From the NCBI RefSeq assembly GCF_000013765.1, contig NC_007954.1, forward strand, positions 1,860,001-1,924,000: DNA of 64,000 bases, in the 5' to 3' direction. The stretch comes from Shewanella denitrificans OS217 (GTDB taxonomy: Bacteria; Pseudomonadota; Gammaproteobacteria; Enterobacterales; Shewanellaceae). Position numbers and translations under genes: made by a program. Positions 1-9,027 of the stretch are shown one piece after another. Each line of letters begins with the position of its first letter. The stretch's first letter is position 1. Under the pieces are notes generated by a model. That model worked only from the letters and a program-made list of their open reading frames with translations, was not told the DNA's origin and made no database searches.

Positions 1-985
1 TATCTTGGCTTTCTATGTATGCCACCGTCACATAAGGGGTGAAGGCTTTTATTCTATAACCTAAGGTGATGTAGCCAGAATCACTATCTGGGAAAGCACC
101 TTCAGTTTCAACGCGGGTCCATTCAAACACGGCGAGCATTTCGCCGTTGTCATAACTGGCGCCGACACCGACGAATTCGCCTCTGGCATCATCTAGGGTC
201 ATTAACACACTTTCAACCGTCATAAAGGTGGGCGGTGAACTTGGTGGCACAGCGATAGGCACTTGACTGGTGCGGGTGATGTCACCATCTAGCACAGCCG
301 TGGCGTATACGCCGCGTAATGTCCACACTTCATCGGTCCAACTCAGGTTGGCACCCATCAGGTTAGATAAGTTAACGTTAGTGTTTTTAACGTCAGATTC
401 GCCGCCAAACGCTTGCATAGATAAGGTCGACTCATCGTATTCGACATCATAAGAGATGCCAGCACCTGTGTAAGATGAAAATGGAATATTACCGTAAACT
501 TCTTCAGGTGGACGAGCGAAGGGTTGTGCATAGCCCACGTCTAAGTAATCAGAATACATGAACAAAGGCACACGCAGCTTACCACCACGTAGTTGCACAC
601 CATTGTCAAACTTATGGGACAAGTAAGCCCATTCGGCTTCCACTTCCCAATCGTATTCGCCGCGCATCATAAGTTGCAACACGGCTTGGGTGTTATCGCT
701 GATGCTGAACGTACCTTGGAAACCTAATTTGCTGTCTTGACTTAAATTGGTGCTGTTATCGCTGCCGTTGTAACCGGCATCATTATCAGCACTGATATAA
801 GCACCACTAACAAAGCCATTGAACTGAAATTTATCAGTGAGACTGGCGGTTTGCTGTTTTTGCAATGCCTTTACTTGCTGCTCTAGCTGGGCAATTTTTT
901 GCTCAGTGGTTTGTTCAGCCATTAGCGTTGTGGGTGCTAGGGCACAAGCTACAGCTAAAGAAAGGGTCTTTAACATTAACTTCAT
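1..985 (-). CDS. Outer-membrane porin with N-terminal coiled coil, 3' end outside the window
   Basis: About 328 residues are visible; the C-terminus lies beyond base 1. Translation from the ATG at 983-985 gives a signal peptide ending near LMA-EQ, then a short Gln/Lys heptad coiled coil (EQKIAQLEQQVKALQKQQ). A run of alternating aromatic/polar beta strands rich in Gly and Asp follows. This architecture (signal peptide, periplasmic trimerising coiled coil, beta barrel) is typical of trimeric porins in Shewanella-like bacteria. A purine-rich site (AGGAGCG) sits just upstream of the start. It would form a diffusion channel in the outer membrane; the substrate cannot be read from the sequence. 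It shares its strand with the chemoreceptor genes at 1068 and 3229, but I see no sign that they are co-transcribed. Confidence 0.82.
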   Translation of the reverse strand, partial: MKLMLKTLSLAVACALAPTTLMAEQTTEQKIAQLEQQVKALQKQQTASLTDKFQFNGFVSGAYISADNDAGYNGSDNSTNLSQDSKLGFQGTFSISDNTQAVLQLMMRGEYDWEVEAEWAYLSHKFDNGVQLRGGKLRVPLFMYSDYLDVGYAQPFARPPEEVYGNIPFSSYTGAGISYDVEYDESTLSMQAFGGESDVKNTNVNLSNLMGANLSWTDEVWTLRGVYATAVLDGDITRTSQVPIAVPPSSPPTFMTVESVLMTLDDARGEFVGVGASYDNGEMLAVFEWTRVETEGAFPDSDSGYITLGYRIKAFTPYVTVAYIESQD

Positions 986-1067
986 TTTATCGCTCCTGTT
1001 CATCATCATTCGCCGTTTAGGCTTATTTTATTGCATCAAAGAACCAAGGTAGTTTAGTTGAAGAAAT

Positions 1068-2684
1068 CTAAACTTTAAATTGATCTGTGATTAATTGTAG
1101 ACGTTTACTAATATTTTGAATGTCAAAGCTAATTCCGCCCATTTCCTGGGTGGTATTCTTCACTTTATGGGCATTACTCTCAATCTCGGCAATGTATTGT
1201 TGAATGAGCTCAGAGGTGTTGTGTTGCTCCTCTGTGGCTGCGGCAATTTGTTCATTGACTTGATTAATAGCACTGACCTTCAAGGTGATCCCTGTGAGGG
1301 CATCCCCGGCTAAAGCGGTCGATTTTACCCCGTCATTTGCCGTAATTATGCCCCGTTGCATGGCTTCAACTGCTTCTTTAGAGGTTGAGCGCAACTCTTG
1401 CAACACTTGTTGAATTTCCTGAGTCGAGGCTTGGGTGCGGGATGCGAGCGTACGCACTTCATCGGCGACGACCGCAAAGCCTCGACCTTGTTCACCGGCA
1501 CGAGCCGCTTCAATGGCCGCATTTAATGCCAACAGGTTGGTTTGGTCGGCAATGCCGCGAATGGTATCGAGAATATCGTTAACATTACTGGTAAAGGCAT
1601 CCAGCTGATTGACAACGACCGCTGTGGTTTTCACTTCCTGAGATAACTTCTCAATGGTATTGACTGCGGAAGCAACAATGGCTTGGCCAGCCTTGGCATC
1701 GTTATTGGCTTGTTCAGCTTCTGCTGCACCATTGGCGGCAAATTCTGCCACGTGGCCAACACTGATAAACATCTCACGCATGGCATGTGAGATTTGTTCT
1801 ATGGCCGCATTTTGTTCCGCCACAGTCTGCTCACTGTTATTGCTGCTACTTAAGAGTGACTTGGAGACTAGGCTTAAGCTCTCAGTGGTGGACTTGGTCT
1901 CGGCAATCGAGGCTTGTAACTTAGACACGAATTGATTGAACCAATGCACTAGTACGGCAATTTCATCTTTACCTTCGTAATGGATCCTAGCGCGAAGATC
2001 GCCTTCACCTTCAGAGATGTTACGCAGTGAATCAGTGACATTATTTAAGGTTAAAATGATAGAGGAATTGACCAGTAAACCCGCCACGATCAGTATCAGT
2101 GATGCTGTTAACCCTATGATTAACATAGATGTTCCTGCACTTTCTGAATTGGCTAAGGTATTTTCAATGCTGGCTTTAAATTGTTCAGAAAATAATTGTT
2201 TTTTCTGCTTAAATTTAATCACTAACTGATTATAACGTTCGGCATTATCTGCCGCTTGGCGCTTCACTTTATCAAAATCGACATCATCTTTTAAAAATTC
2301 CGCCACTAAAATTTTTGCATTCTGATGATAAATTGATAATTGCGATTTAATTTGAACGATTTCTTGACTATGCTCAGGGGTCAATTCAACGACTTTGTTA
2401 AGGTTGCTGTTGATATTAATCACTATGGCATCTACGGTATCCAAGGAATCTTCTTCGCCTGTGGTGACTGCCGTTTGAATATGTTGATCCAGTTGTAATA
2501 GCAAGCCCTCGTTTTGAGTGGCCAATTCTAATACTGGATAGAGTTGAGTTTGAAGTCCATTTAAGCGTTCAGCATTTTGTTGCACACTTTGTTTGTTAAT
2601 AAAAAGTGATATAACGAACGAAGTGATAGCAACAAGAGTGAGTAAAGCAATTCTATGCTTTATTTTTAAACTGGTTAACTTCAT
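1068..2684 (-). CDS. Methyl-accepting chemotaxis protein
   Basis: 538 aa membrane chemoreceptor. TM1 is at about residues 12-29, followed by a roughly 155-residue mainly helical periplasmic sensor, TM2 at about 183-206, a HAMP region to about 260, and a long coiled-coil signalling domain. The highly conserved hairpin tip is present (IADQTNLLALNAAIEAARAG, then GRGFAVVADEVRTLA), which binds CheA and CheW. It transmits ligand or energy-state signals to the flagellar motor. The start ATG at 2684 has AAGAA upstream at fair spacing. No C-terminal NWETF-type CheR tether is present. The ligand cannot be predicted. The 544-base gap to the next receptor on the same strand argues for separate transcription. 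Confidence 0.95.
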   Translation of the reverse strand: MKLTSLKIKHRIALLTLVAITSFVISLFINKQSVQQNAERLNGLQTQLYPVLELATQNEGLLLQLDQHIQTAVTTGEEDSLDTVDAIVININSNLNKVVELTPEHSQEIVQIKSQLSIYHQNAKILVAEFLKDDVDFDKVKRQAADNAERYNQLVIKFKQKKQLFSEQFKASIENTLANSESAGTSMLIIGLTASLILIVAGLLVNSSIILTLNNVTDSLRNISEGEGDLRARIHYEGKDEIAVLVHWFNQFVSKLQASIAETKSTTESLSLVSKSLLSSSNNSEQTVAEQNAAIEQISHAMREMFISVGHVAEFAANGAAEAEQANNDAKAGQAIVASAVNTIEKLSQEVKTTAVVVNQLDAFTSNVNDILDTIRGIADQTNLLALNAAIEAARAGEQGRGFAVVADEVRTLASRTQASTQEIQQVLQELRSTSKEAVEAMQRGIITANDGVKSTALAGDALTGITLKVSAINQVNEQIAAATEEQHNTSELIQQYIAEIESNAHKVKNTTQEMGGISFDIQNISKRLQLITDQFKV

Positions 2685-3228
2685 ATGTGTTCTTAATATG
2701 TAAATAGAAAACAGGCTCGAATTTTACCATATAAAAATGTTTATGCGAAATTGCTTATGGATGAAAAGTCCCACTTTTCACAAAAATATTTAGCTATATG
2801 TTAGTTCTACTTTAAAATCATGCGTAAACAGTTGCTTACTGGTGTTTATGATTGAGTTTTTAGCCAGTGGTTATAGGTGTTTTTGTGAAGTGATTTATTA
2901 TTAATCAGCTACTTGATACTCGTTCTCATTAATAGAAAAGCCAAGGGTTTTATTATTGGCCTCAAATAATCCATGTTTCAAGCATGGGTTTTGTGGTCCT
3001 GCATCGTGTGAGTAAATTTAAAACTAACTCATGCTGATATTAAAGTTTCAAAACTCATGAGCGACTCACAATCGACATGAAAATAAATCATTCAGTTCAG
3101 TATCAGTTCAATTAGCACAGTGTTAATTGAACTAATTTGTAATGAAATTGATAGCCGTTGGTGTTTATTTGATTTTTTGTTGCTTCTTTTTATTTATAAA
3201 CTCGATTAATTGGCCGTATGATTTACCT
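2685..3228. other. Intergenic region between two chemoreceptor genes
   Basis: 544 AT-rich bases without a convincing gene on either strand. A weak hairpin (CCATG, loop, CATGG at 2971-2987 followed by TTTTG) is the only obvious fold. The promoter of the 1068-2684 receptor should lie near 2690-2800, but no confident -35/-10 pair was identified. Confidence 0.5.
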
Positions 3229-4731
3229 TCACAGTTTAAGCCCCAGCAGTAATGAATCTAATTGCTCTGCAGTGGCGTGCAATTCATCACAGCCAGAGAC
3301 AGTGTGATTGGCTGACTGCTCTACATTGTGAGATTGGTTGCGGATTTCCATTAAGTTGCCAGCAATTTCATTGGCAACCGAGGACTGCTCGTCCGCCGAG
3401 GTGGCAATAAGCACACTCATTTCGAATACTTTGCCACTGTGGTGGGCTATGGTGGCTAAGTCTTGGCCGGTTTTCAGTACGTGCTTTTTACCTTCCTCGG
3501 CTTGCTCTACCGTGCGCGACATCACCTGAGTCAGGCTTCGGGTACCTGATTGCAGAGCTTCAATCATGCTTTTAATTTCAACGGTTGCCGCTTGGGTGCG
3601 TCCAGCCAAGGTACGCACTTCATCGGCAACGACGGCAAAGCCTCGCCCTTGCTCACCCGCTCGGGCCGCTTCAATGGCAGCGTTTAAGGCCAGCAGGTTA
3701 GTTTGCTCTGAAATCGAATTAATCGTCGTAACCACAGCATCAATTTTACTGGCATTCTCGTTTAACACGTTCACCGCATCTGAGGCTTGGCCTATCTCTT
3801 TAGACAAGAGATCGATGGCACCCACGGTCGTTTCTATGTCTTTTGAGCCGGCGGCCACTTGCTGATTGGCTTCCTGGGTTTCAGTGGAGGATTGCTCTGC
3901 GTTGCGGGCGACTTCTTTCACGGCGGCTGTCATTTGTTCCATGGCGGTGGCTAAAGAATCAAGATGCTGCCTTTGATTTACGGCCATGGACTGCCCTTGC
4001 TGCGCCGTGCTTCTAAAAGATTGCACCACCTGTCTAATTTGTTCAGTGGCTTGGGAAATTTGTTTAACCAGCTTGTGCTGCCTGTCCACTAAGGTATCTA
4101 TGCTGATGGCAAGAATACTGAACTCATCTTTCACTTCAAAAAAATTAAGTCGACTAACAAGGTCGCCATCGGCTGCCCGCTTAAGTGCCATCACTGTCGT
4201 GTATAGGGCACCGCCAACAAAGCTTGAAATGTAATAACTAAACATAGCCAATATGATTAGCAAGGCCGTCATGGCCCCATAAGCGAGCAGATTATTGTCC
4301 GTGCTGGTTAATTGGCTTAAGGGCAGGCGACTCACAGTGACTAAGCCTTGTTCACTCACTGAACTTACTATAAAAGCGGTATCACGGCTTATGTCTGTGC
4401 CGCCATTTTTCTGTGCGAGGGATTGAAGCTTAGTGTCTAATTGATTGAGGTGACTCACTTGGGTTTGTGCTGCAACTTGCAGGTTAAGCTTTTGGCGCGC
4501 GTCTTCAGTGACTCCAGCCTGTTGCTGACTCACGAGGGTGTTAATGTGTTCAACAAACTGGCTTTGTTGTTCAAGGCTATGTTTGAGAGATTGTGCTTGG
4601 TGTTGGCTATTGAGTAACAGGGTGAGCCCTATGATCATCAACATGGGCACTACGGCAAGAATGGCAAATTTGGTCTTAAGTGTCATATGAATAAGATATT
4701 GATCTATCCATCTAAACTTGACTTCTTTCAT
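3229..4731 (-). CDS. Methyl-accepting chemotaxis protein
   Basis: 500 aa chemoreceptor. TM1 is at about residues 20-42, then a short periplasmic region of roughly 110 residues, TM2 at about 152-175, HAMP, and the cytoplasmic coiled coil. The signalling tip NSISEQTNLLALNAAIEAAR followed by GRGFAVVADEVRTLAGRTQ is intact, so it should couple to CheA/CheW. The N-terminus (MKEVKFRWIDQYLIHMTLK) forms an unusually long cytoplasmic lead before TM1. The start ATG at 4731 is preceded by GAGGG at good spacing. The sensor region is Gln-rich and shorter than that of the receptor at 1068-2684, so the two probably sense different signals. They are alike only in the signalling half. Confidence 0.95.
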   Translation of the reverse strand: MKEVKFRWIDQYLIHMTLKTKFAILAVVPMLMIIGLTLLLNSQHQAQSLKHSLEQQSQFVEHINTLVSQQQAGVTEDARQKLNLQVAAQTQVSHLNQLDTKLQSLAQKNGGTDISRDTAFIVSSVSEQGLVTVSRLPLSQLTSTDNNLLAYGAMTALLIILAMFSYYISSFVGGALYTTVMALKRAADGDLVSRLNFFEVKDEFSILAISIDTLVDRQHKLVKQISQATEQIRQVVQSFRSTAQQGQSMAVNQRQHLDSLATAMEQMTAAVKEVARNAEQSSTETQEANQQVAAGSKDIETTVGAIDLLSKEIGQASDAVNVLNENASKIDAVVTTINSISEQTNLLALNAAIEAARAGEQGRGFAVVADEVRTLAGRTQAATVEIKSMIEALQSGTRSLTQVMSRTVEQAEEGKKHVLKTGQDLATIAHHSGKVFEMSVLIATSADEQSSVANEIAGNLMEIRNQSHNVEQSANHTVSGCDELHATAEQLDSLLLGLKL

Positions 4732-5191
4732 TGGAAAACCCTCAGTGTTACTTGCCTATTGAGATTCCCTGGCGATTATTATGCTTATTTCAATCTGTCC
4801 TGGGGAGTATATCGGGTTGAATATAGCTAACTTTAGCGACAATGCTGGCAAAGGTGACTCGTTTGCCGATTTATTGTTCGATACTCAATGGATTTGACAT
4901 AAGATAATGGCATTCGGCGTAGCCAGAATATTTATGGTTTCATATTTTGCTAAAGCAACAAGGTGATTTATGAATCACCTCGTGGGTATAACCTTGATAA
5001 ATACCGCCATTTCACCGATAAAAACCACAATTAAGCCTAGTATATTTTCTCTTGCTAACGTAAAATTTGTCTCTTTTATTTTAACCTAAGCGTTGATAGT
5101 CAAGCACCTCTGACCCATTCAACGCCTCCGTCGTCAGCCTTAGGTTTGACGCCTAATCGCAGATAAATGCGAAAATGCAGTGGATGATAAC
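4732..5191. other. Divergent intergenic region with possible structured pheST leader
   Basis: 460 bases between a leftward receptor and rightward pheS. It holds a perfect 8-bp hairpin (AGGTGATT-TATG-AATCACCT) at 4961-4980. Nearer pheS it contains two nested stems, CCTAAG 5085-5090 with CTTAGG 5139-5144 and GCGTTGA 5090-5096 with TCAACGC 5119-5125. An alternative pairing of TTAGG 5140-5144 with CCTAA 5152-5156 is also possible. No T-run follows, so it is not a standard transcription attenuator. Confidence 0.45.
4961..4980. repeat. Perfect inverted repeat upstream of pheS
   Basis: AGGTGATT and AATCACCT flank a TATG loop, forming an 8-bp perfect hairpin or a palindromic protein-binding site. 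There is no T-tract on either side, which argues against a terminator. Confidence 0.5.
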
Positions 5192-6175
5192 ATGCAGCAG
5201 TTAACCGAGATCGTAGCGCAAGCTTTAGCAGAAGTTGCTAACGCCAGTGATCTAAAGGCATTGGATGATATCCGTGTCGATTACCTAGGCAAGAAAGGTA
5301 AGATCACTGACATGATGAAAATGATGGGAAGCCTAAGTGCAGAAGAAAAACCTGCCTTCGGTCAAGCCGTCAACCAAGCCAAACAGGCCGTGCAACAGAC
5401 CTTATCAGAGCGTATCGATGGTCTAAAAGCGAGTGAGTTAGAGGCAAAATTGATTGCCGAAAAAATCGATGTCACTCTGCCGGGCCGTACCCTTGAACTT
5501 GGCGGTTTGCATCCTGTGACTCGCACCATAGAACGCATTGAGACCTTCTTTGGTGAATTAGGCTTCGTGGTTAAGCAAGGGCCAGAAATCGAAGATGATT
5601 TTCATAATTTCGATGCCTTGAATATTTCTGAGCATCACCCAGCGCGCGCCGATCATGACACCTTCTATTTCAATCCTAAGGTGATGCTGCGTACGCAAAC
5701 CTCAGGGGTACAAATTCGTACCATGGAACACGAGAAACCGCCATTGCGGATTATTTCTCCAGGCCGTGTTTACCGTAACGATTATGACCAAACTCATACG
5801 CCTATGTTCCATCAGGTTGAAGGCTTAATGGTGGCTGAGAATGTTAATTTTGCCGAGCTTAAAGGCATATTGCATGATTTTTTACGTAATTTCTTCGAAG
5901 AAGACTTACAAGTGCGCTTCCGTCCTTCTTACTTCCCGTTTACTGAGCCTTCGGCTGAAGTGGATGTGATGGGTAAAAATGGCAAATGGCTTGAAGTGCT
6001 AGGCTGCGGCATGGTGCACCCAAATGTGCTACGCAGCGTGGGCATAGATCCTGAGAAATATTCTGGTTTTGCTTTTGGTATGGGCGTTGAGCGTTTAACC
6101 ATGTTGCGTTATGGCGTCAATGACTTACGTGCCTTCTTCGAAAACGATTTACGTTTTCTTAAGCAATTCAAATAA
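5192..6175 (+). CDS. pheS: Phenylalanine--tRNA ligase alpha subunit
   Basis: Charges tRNA-Phe with phenylalanine as an alpha2-beta2 enzyme with PheT. The N-terminal coiled coil (about residues 1-90) binds tRNA; the class II catalytic core follows, with motif 2 around GRVYRNDYDQTHTPMFHQVEG and motif 3 as GFAFGMGVERLTML near the C-terminus. I chose the ATG at 5192, giving 327 residues, the usual length, beginning MQQLTEIVAQ. An in-frame GTG at 5180 would add only four residues and is less likely. It is followed 15 bases later by pheT, with an SD (ACGGAG) in the gap, so the two are co-transcribed. The upstream leader can fold (see findings). Confidence 0.98.
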   Translation: MQQLTEIVAQALAEVANASDLKALDDIRVDYLGKKGKITDMMKMMGSLSAEEKPAFGQAVNQAKQAVQQTLSERIDGLKASELEAKLIAEKIDVTLPGRTLELGGLHPVTRTIERIETFFGELGFVVKQGPEIEDDFHNFDALNISEHHPARADHDTFYFNPKVMLRTQTSGVQIRTMEHEKPPLRIISPGRVYRNDYDQTHTPMFHQVEGLMVAENVNFAELKGILHDFLRNFFEEDLQVRFRPSYFPFTEPSAEVDVMGKNGKWLEVLGCGMVHPNVLRSVGIDPEKYSGFAFGMGVERLTMLRYGVNDLRAFFENDLRFLKQFK

Positions 6176-6190
6176 CGGAGCAATAATCAG

Positions 6191-8578
6191 ATGAAATTTA
6201 GTGAATCTTGGCTTCGTGAGTGGGTCAATCCTGCAATAAGCCGTGACGAATTATCACACCAAATTACCATGGCTGGCCTCGAAGTCGATGGCGTCGATCC
6301 CGTCGCTGCAGCATTCAGCGGCGTTATCATAGGTGAAGTGGTTGAATGTGGTCAGCACCCTGATGCGGACAAACTTCAAGTTACCAAAATCAATGTTGGC
6401 AGTGATGAGCTTATCGACATAGTGTGTGGTGCACCTAATTGCCGTTTAGGCCTTAAAGTGGCCGTTGCCATGGTGGGCGCGGTATTGCCTGGCGATTTTA
6501 AAATCAAAAAAGCCAAGCTACGCGGTCAGCCGTCTATGGGCATGTTGTGTTCATTTACAGAGCTTGGCATCGACATCGAAAGCGATGGCATTATTGAATT
6601 ACCCCAAGATGCGCCACTTGGCGTCAGCGTGCGTGAATTCTTAGATCTTGATGATGCCATCATAGATGTAGATTTAACCGCTAACCGCGCCGATTGCTTA
6701 GGCATGGTGGGCCTTGCCCGTGAAGTGGGTGTGTTAAATCGTCAAAGCGTGACCGCCCCAAGCTGGGAAGCGGTGAGCGCCAGCATAGATGCGCCGTTTA
6801 GCATTGAAGTGAAAACCCCTGAGCTTTGCCCGCGTTATTTAGGCCGTGTGGTCAAAAATATCAATGTAGCAGCGCCAACGCCTAGCTGGATGCAAGAGAA
6901 ATTGCGTCGCAGTGGTATACGCTCAATCGATGCCATCGTCGATATCACCAATTTTGTGTTGATTGAATTTGGTCAACCTATGCATGCCTTCGATTTAAAC
7001 ACCTTAAATGGCGGCATTACAGTGCGTTTAGCCGATGGTGTTGAGAAGCTCAAGCTGTTGGATGGTAACGAAATCACAGTGCCAAATGACACCTTAGTGA
7101 TTGCCGATGATAACCAAGCTGTTGCTCTGGCGGGCGTATTTGGCGGTGAAGCCACAGGGGTGAGCGACACCACCCAAGACATCTTGTTAGAGTGTGCCTT
7201 CTTCTCACCCCTTGCCATCATGGGTAAATCTCGCCGCTTAGGCTTACACACAGACGCGTCACACAGGTTTGAACGTGGCGTCGACCCAGAGCTTCAACAC
7301 AAGGTGATGGACAGGGCGACTCGTCTGGTATTAGACATTTGTGGCGGTGAAGCCGGTCAAGTGATTGAAGCGGTATCTGCTGAATATTTGCCTAAGCCTG
7401 CACAGCTGACGTTACGTCGCAGTAAGCTTGATAACACCTTAGGGCATCATATTCCTGATACCGATGTGGTGGAGATTTTAGAACGCTTAGGCTTTAGTGT
7501 CAGTGCCAATGGTGACACTTGGCGCGTGACAACCGCGACTTATCGTTTCGATATGGCTATCGAAGAAGATTTAATCGAAGAAGTCGCCCGCATTTACGGT
7601 TATGACAATATCCCCAATATTGCACCACAAGCCGCACTTAAGATGTCTGATCATAAAGAAGCTGACATCGATCTTAAGCGCGTACGCAGCTTGTTAGTGG
7701 CCCGTGGTTTCCAAGAAGCGGTGACTTACAGCTTTGTTGATCCCAAAATGCAAAATTTAGTGCACCCAGGCCTTGAGGCTATGGTGTTGCCTAACCCAAT
7801 TTCCATTGAAATGTCGGCAATGCGTTTGTCTATGTTCACCGGTCTTTTGGGCGCCGTGGGTTATAACCAGAGCCGTCAACAGGGCAGAGTGCGTTTATTT
7901 GAGACGGGTTTGCGTTTTATTCCTGATGCTACTGCAGAAGCGGGTGTTAGGCAGCAAGCCATGATTGGCGCTGTGATCTCTGGGGTTCAAAACGACGAAC
8001 ATTGGTCGATGGAATCCAAGACAGTTGATTTTTTTGACTTAAAAGGTGATTTAGAGGCCATGATTGGCTTGACAGTTGCCGCTTCTGAATTTAGTTTTAA
8101 AGGAGCAACGCATTCTGCTATGCATCCTGGGCAATGTGCTGAAATATTAAGAAATAATCGAGTTATCGGCTATATTGGTGCTATACATCCAAGTTTAGAA
8201 AAGCCTTTTGGCTTAAACGGTAAAACCTTTGTTTTTGAGCTCGAATTAGACGCATTATTACAGTCTAATTTGCCGCTAGCCCAGACTGTATCTAAGTTTC
8301 CTGCAAATCGTCGTGACATAGCTGTCGTAGTCGATGAGAGCATAGCAGCAAGCGATGTGATGAATTTGATAAGAAAAGTTGGCGAAAATCAGTTGGTTGG
8401 CTTAAACTTATTCGATGTATACACAGGTAAAGGTGTTGAACTTGGCAAGAAGAGCCTAGCGATAGCACTTACACTACAAGACACTACTCGTACACTTGAA
8501 GAAAAAGACATTACTGAAACAGTTGATTCAGTAGTTTCTGCACTTAAGACCGAGTTCAACGCATTGTTGAGGGATTAA
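6191..8578 (+). CDS. pheT: Phenylalanine--tRNA ligase beta subunit
   Basis: 795 aa, the usual proteobacterial length. In order: an N-terminal tRNA-binding OB-fold (about residues 40-150, with the IGEVVECGQHPDADKLQV core), the B3/B4 region that carries editing of Tyr-tRNA-Phe (about 210-390), B5 (about 400-480), the catalytic-like core, and the C-terminal ferredoxin-like anticodon-binding domain (last ~95 residues, starting near SKFPANRRDIAVVVDE). It pairs with PheS. The stop lies 3 bases before the ihfA start, and the ihfA ribosome-binding site is inside the end of this gene, so the three genes form one transcription unit. Confidence 0.98.
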   Translation: MKFSESWLREWVNPAISRDELSHQITMAGLEVDGVDPVAAAFSGVIIGEVVECGQHPDADKLQVTKINVGSDELIDIVCGAPNCRLGLKVAVAMVGAVLPGDFKIKKAKLRGQPSMGMLCSFTELGIDIESDGIIELPQDAPLGVSVREFLDLDDAIIDVDLTANRADCLGMVGLAREVGVLNRQSVTAPSWEAVSASIDAPFSIEVKTPELCPRYLGRVVKNINVAAPTPSWMQEKLRRSGIRSIDAIVDITNFVLIEFGQPMHAFDLNTLNGGITVRLADGVEKLKLLDGNEITVPNDTLVIADDNQAVALAGVFGGEATGVSDTTQDILLECAFFSPLAIMGKSRRLGLHTDASHRFERGVDPELQHKVMDRATRLVLDICGGEAGQVIEAVSAEYLPKPAQLTLRRSKLDNTLGHHIPDTDVVEILERLGFSVSANGDTWRVTTATYRFDMAIEEDLIEEVARIYGYDNIPNIAPQAALKMSDHKEADIDLKRVRSLLVARGFQEAVTYSFVDPKMQNLVHPGLEAMVLPNPISIEMSAMRLSMFTGLLGAVGYNQSRQQGRVRLFETGLRFIPDATAEAGVRQQAMIGAVISGVQNDEHWSMESKTVDFFDLKGDLEAMIGLTVAASEFSFKGATHSAMHPGQCAEILRNNRVIGYIGAIHPSLEKPFGLNGKTFVFELELDALLQSNLPLAQTVSKFPANRRDIAVVVDESIAASDVMNLIRKVGENQLVGLNLFDVYTGKGVELGKKSLAIALTLQDTTRTLEEKDITETVDSVVSALKTEFNALLRD

Positions 8579-8581
8579 AGT

Positions 8582-8881
8582 ATGGCACTTACCAAAGCCG
8601 AAATGGCAGAACATCTTTTTGAAACATTAGGCTTAAACAAGCGCGTTGCCAAAGAGATGGTTGAGTCGTTCTTCGAAGAGATTCGTGAAGCGCTCGAAAG
8701 TGGTGAGCAGGTCAAGTTATCTGGCTTTGGCAACTTTGACCTTAGGGACAAGAATCAGAGACCGGGAAGGAACCCAAAAACAGGTGAAGATATTCCGATT
8801 TCAGCACGCCGAGTGGTAACATTCCGTCCCGGTCAGAAGCTGAAGGCTAGAGTGGAAGCTGCAAACTCTGGCAAGAAATAA
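8582..8881 (+). CDS. ihfA: Integration host factor subunit alpha
   Basis: 99 aa DNA-bending protein of the HU/IHF family, exactly the usual length. The start MALTKAEMAEHLFE, the SGFGNFDLRDKNQRPGRNPKTGE beta arm (with the intercalating Pro) and the RRVVTFRPGQKLK tail are diagnostic of the alpha subunit. It works as a heterodimer with IhfB in recombination, replication and promoter architecture. Its position immediately after pheST is the classical enterobacterial order. The SD (GAGGGAT) lies in the 3' end of pheT. A strong terminator follows. Confidence 0.98.
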   Translation: MALTKAEMAEHLFETLGLNKRVAKEMVESFFEEIREALESGEQVKLSGFGNFDLRDKNQRPGRNPKTGEDIPISARRVVTFRPGQKLKARVEAANSGKK

Positions 8882-8922
8882 TTTCGCAGGTTCGCTCAGT
8901 TCATCCATTGAATTGAGTCGGC

Positions 8923-8951
8923 AAAAAGCCACTCTTTAAGAGTGGCTTTTT
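8923..8951 (+). terminator. Rho-independent terminator of pheST-ihfA
   Basis: A near-perfect palindrome: AAAAAGCCACTCTT followed by AAGAGTGGCTTTTT with a one-base centre, ending in a T-run, 42 bases after the ihfA stop. Confidence 0.9.
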
Positions 8952-8975
8952 GTTGTTTAATACAAATTGGTTACT

Positions 8976-8994
8976 GTCTACCATCCATGTAGAC
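8976..8994. repeat. Small inverted repeat ahead of the acyltransferase gene
   Basis: GTCTAC and GTAGAC flank the 7-base loop CATCCAT. It lies between the ihfA terminator and the next gene and could be a protein site or a short extragenic repeat. Its loop resembles the CATGGATGG motif at 60633-60650. Confidence 0.35.
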
Positions 8995-9027
8995 TTATCC
9001 CCCTAATCCCCTTGTTGAGGTTCACTT

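Noticed and set aside
2911..2935. Fur-box-like GATACTCGTTCTCATTAATA
   Set aside because: Too few matches to the 19-base consensus, and the flanking genes are chemoreceptors, not iron genes.
5052..5080. Sigma-70 promoter for pheST, TTGCTA-17-TTTATT
   Set aside because: Spacing is right, but the -10 is weak; AT-rich sequence yields such pairs by chance.
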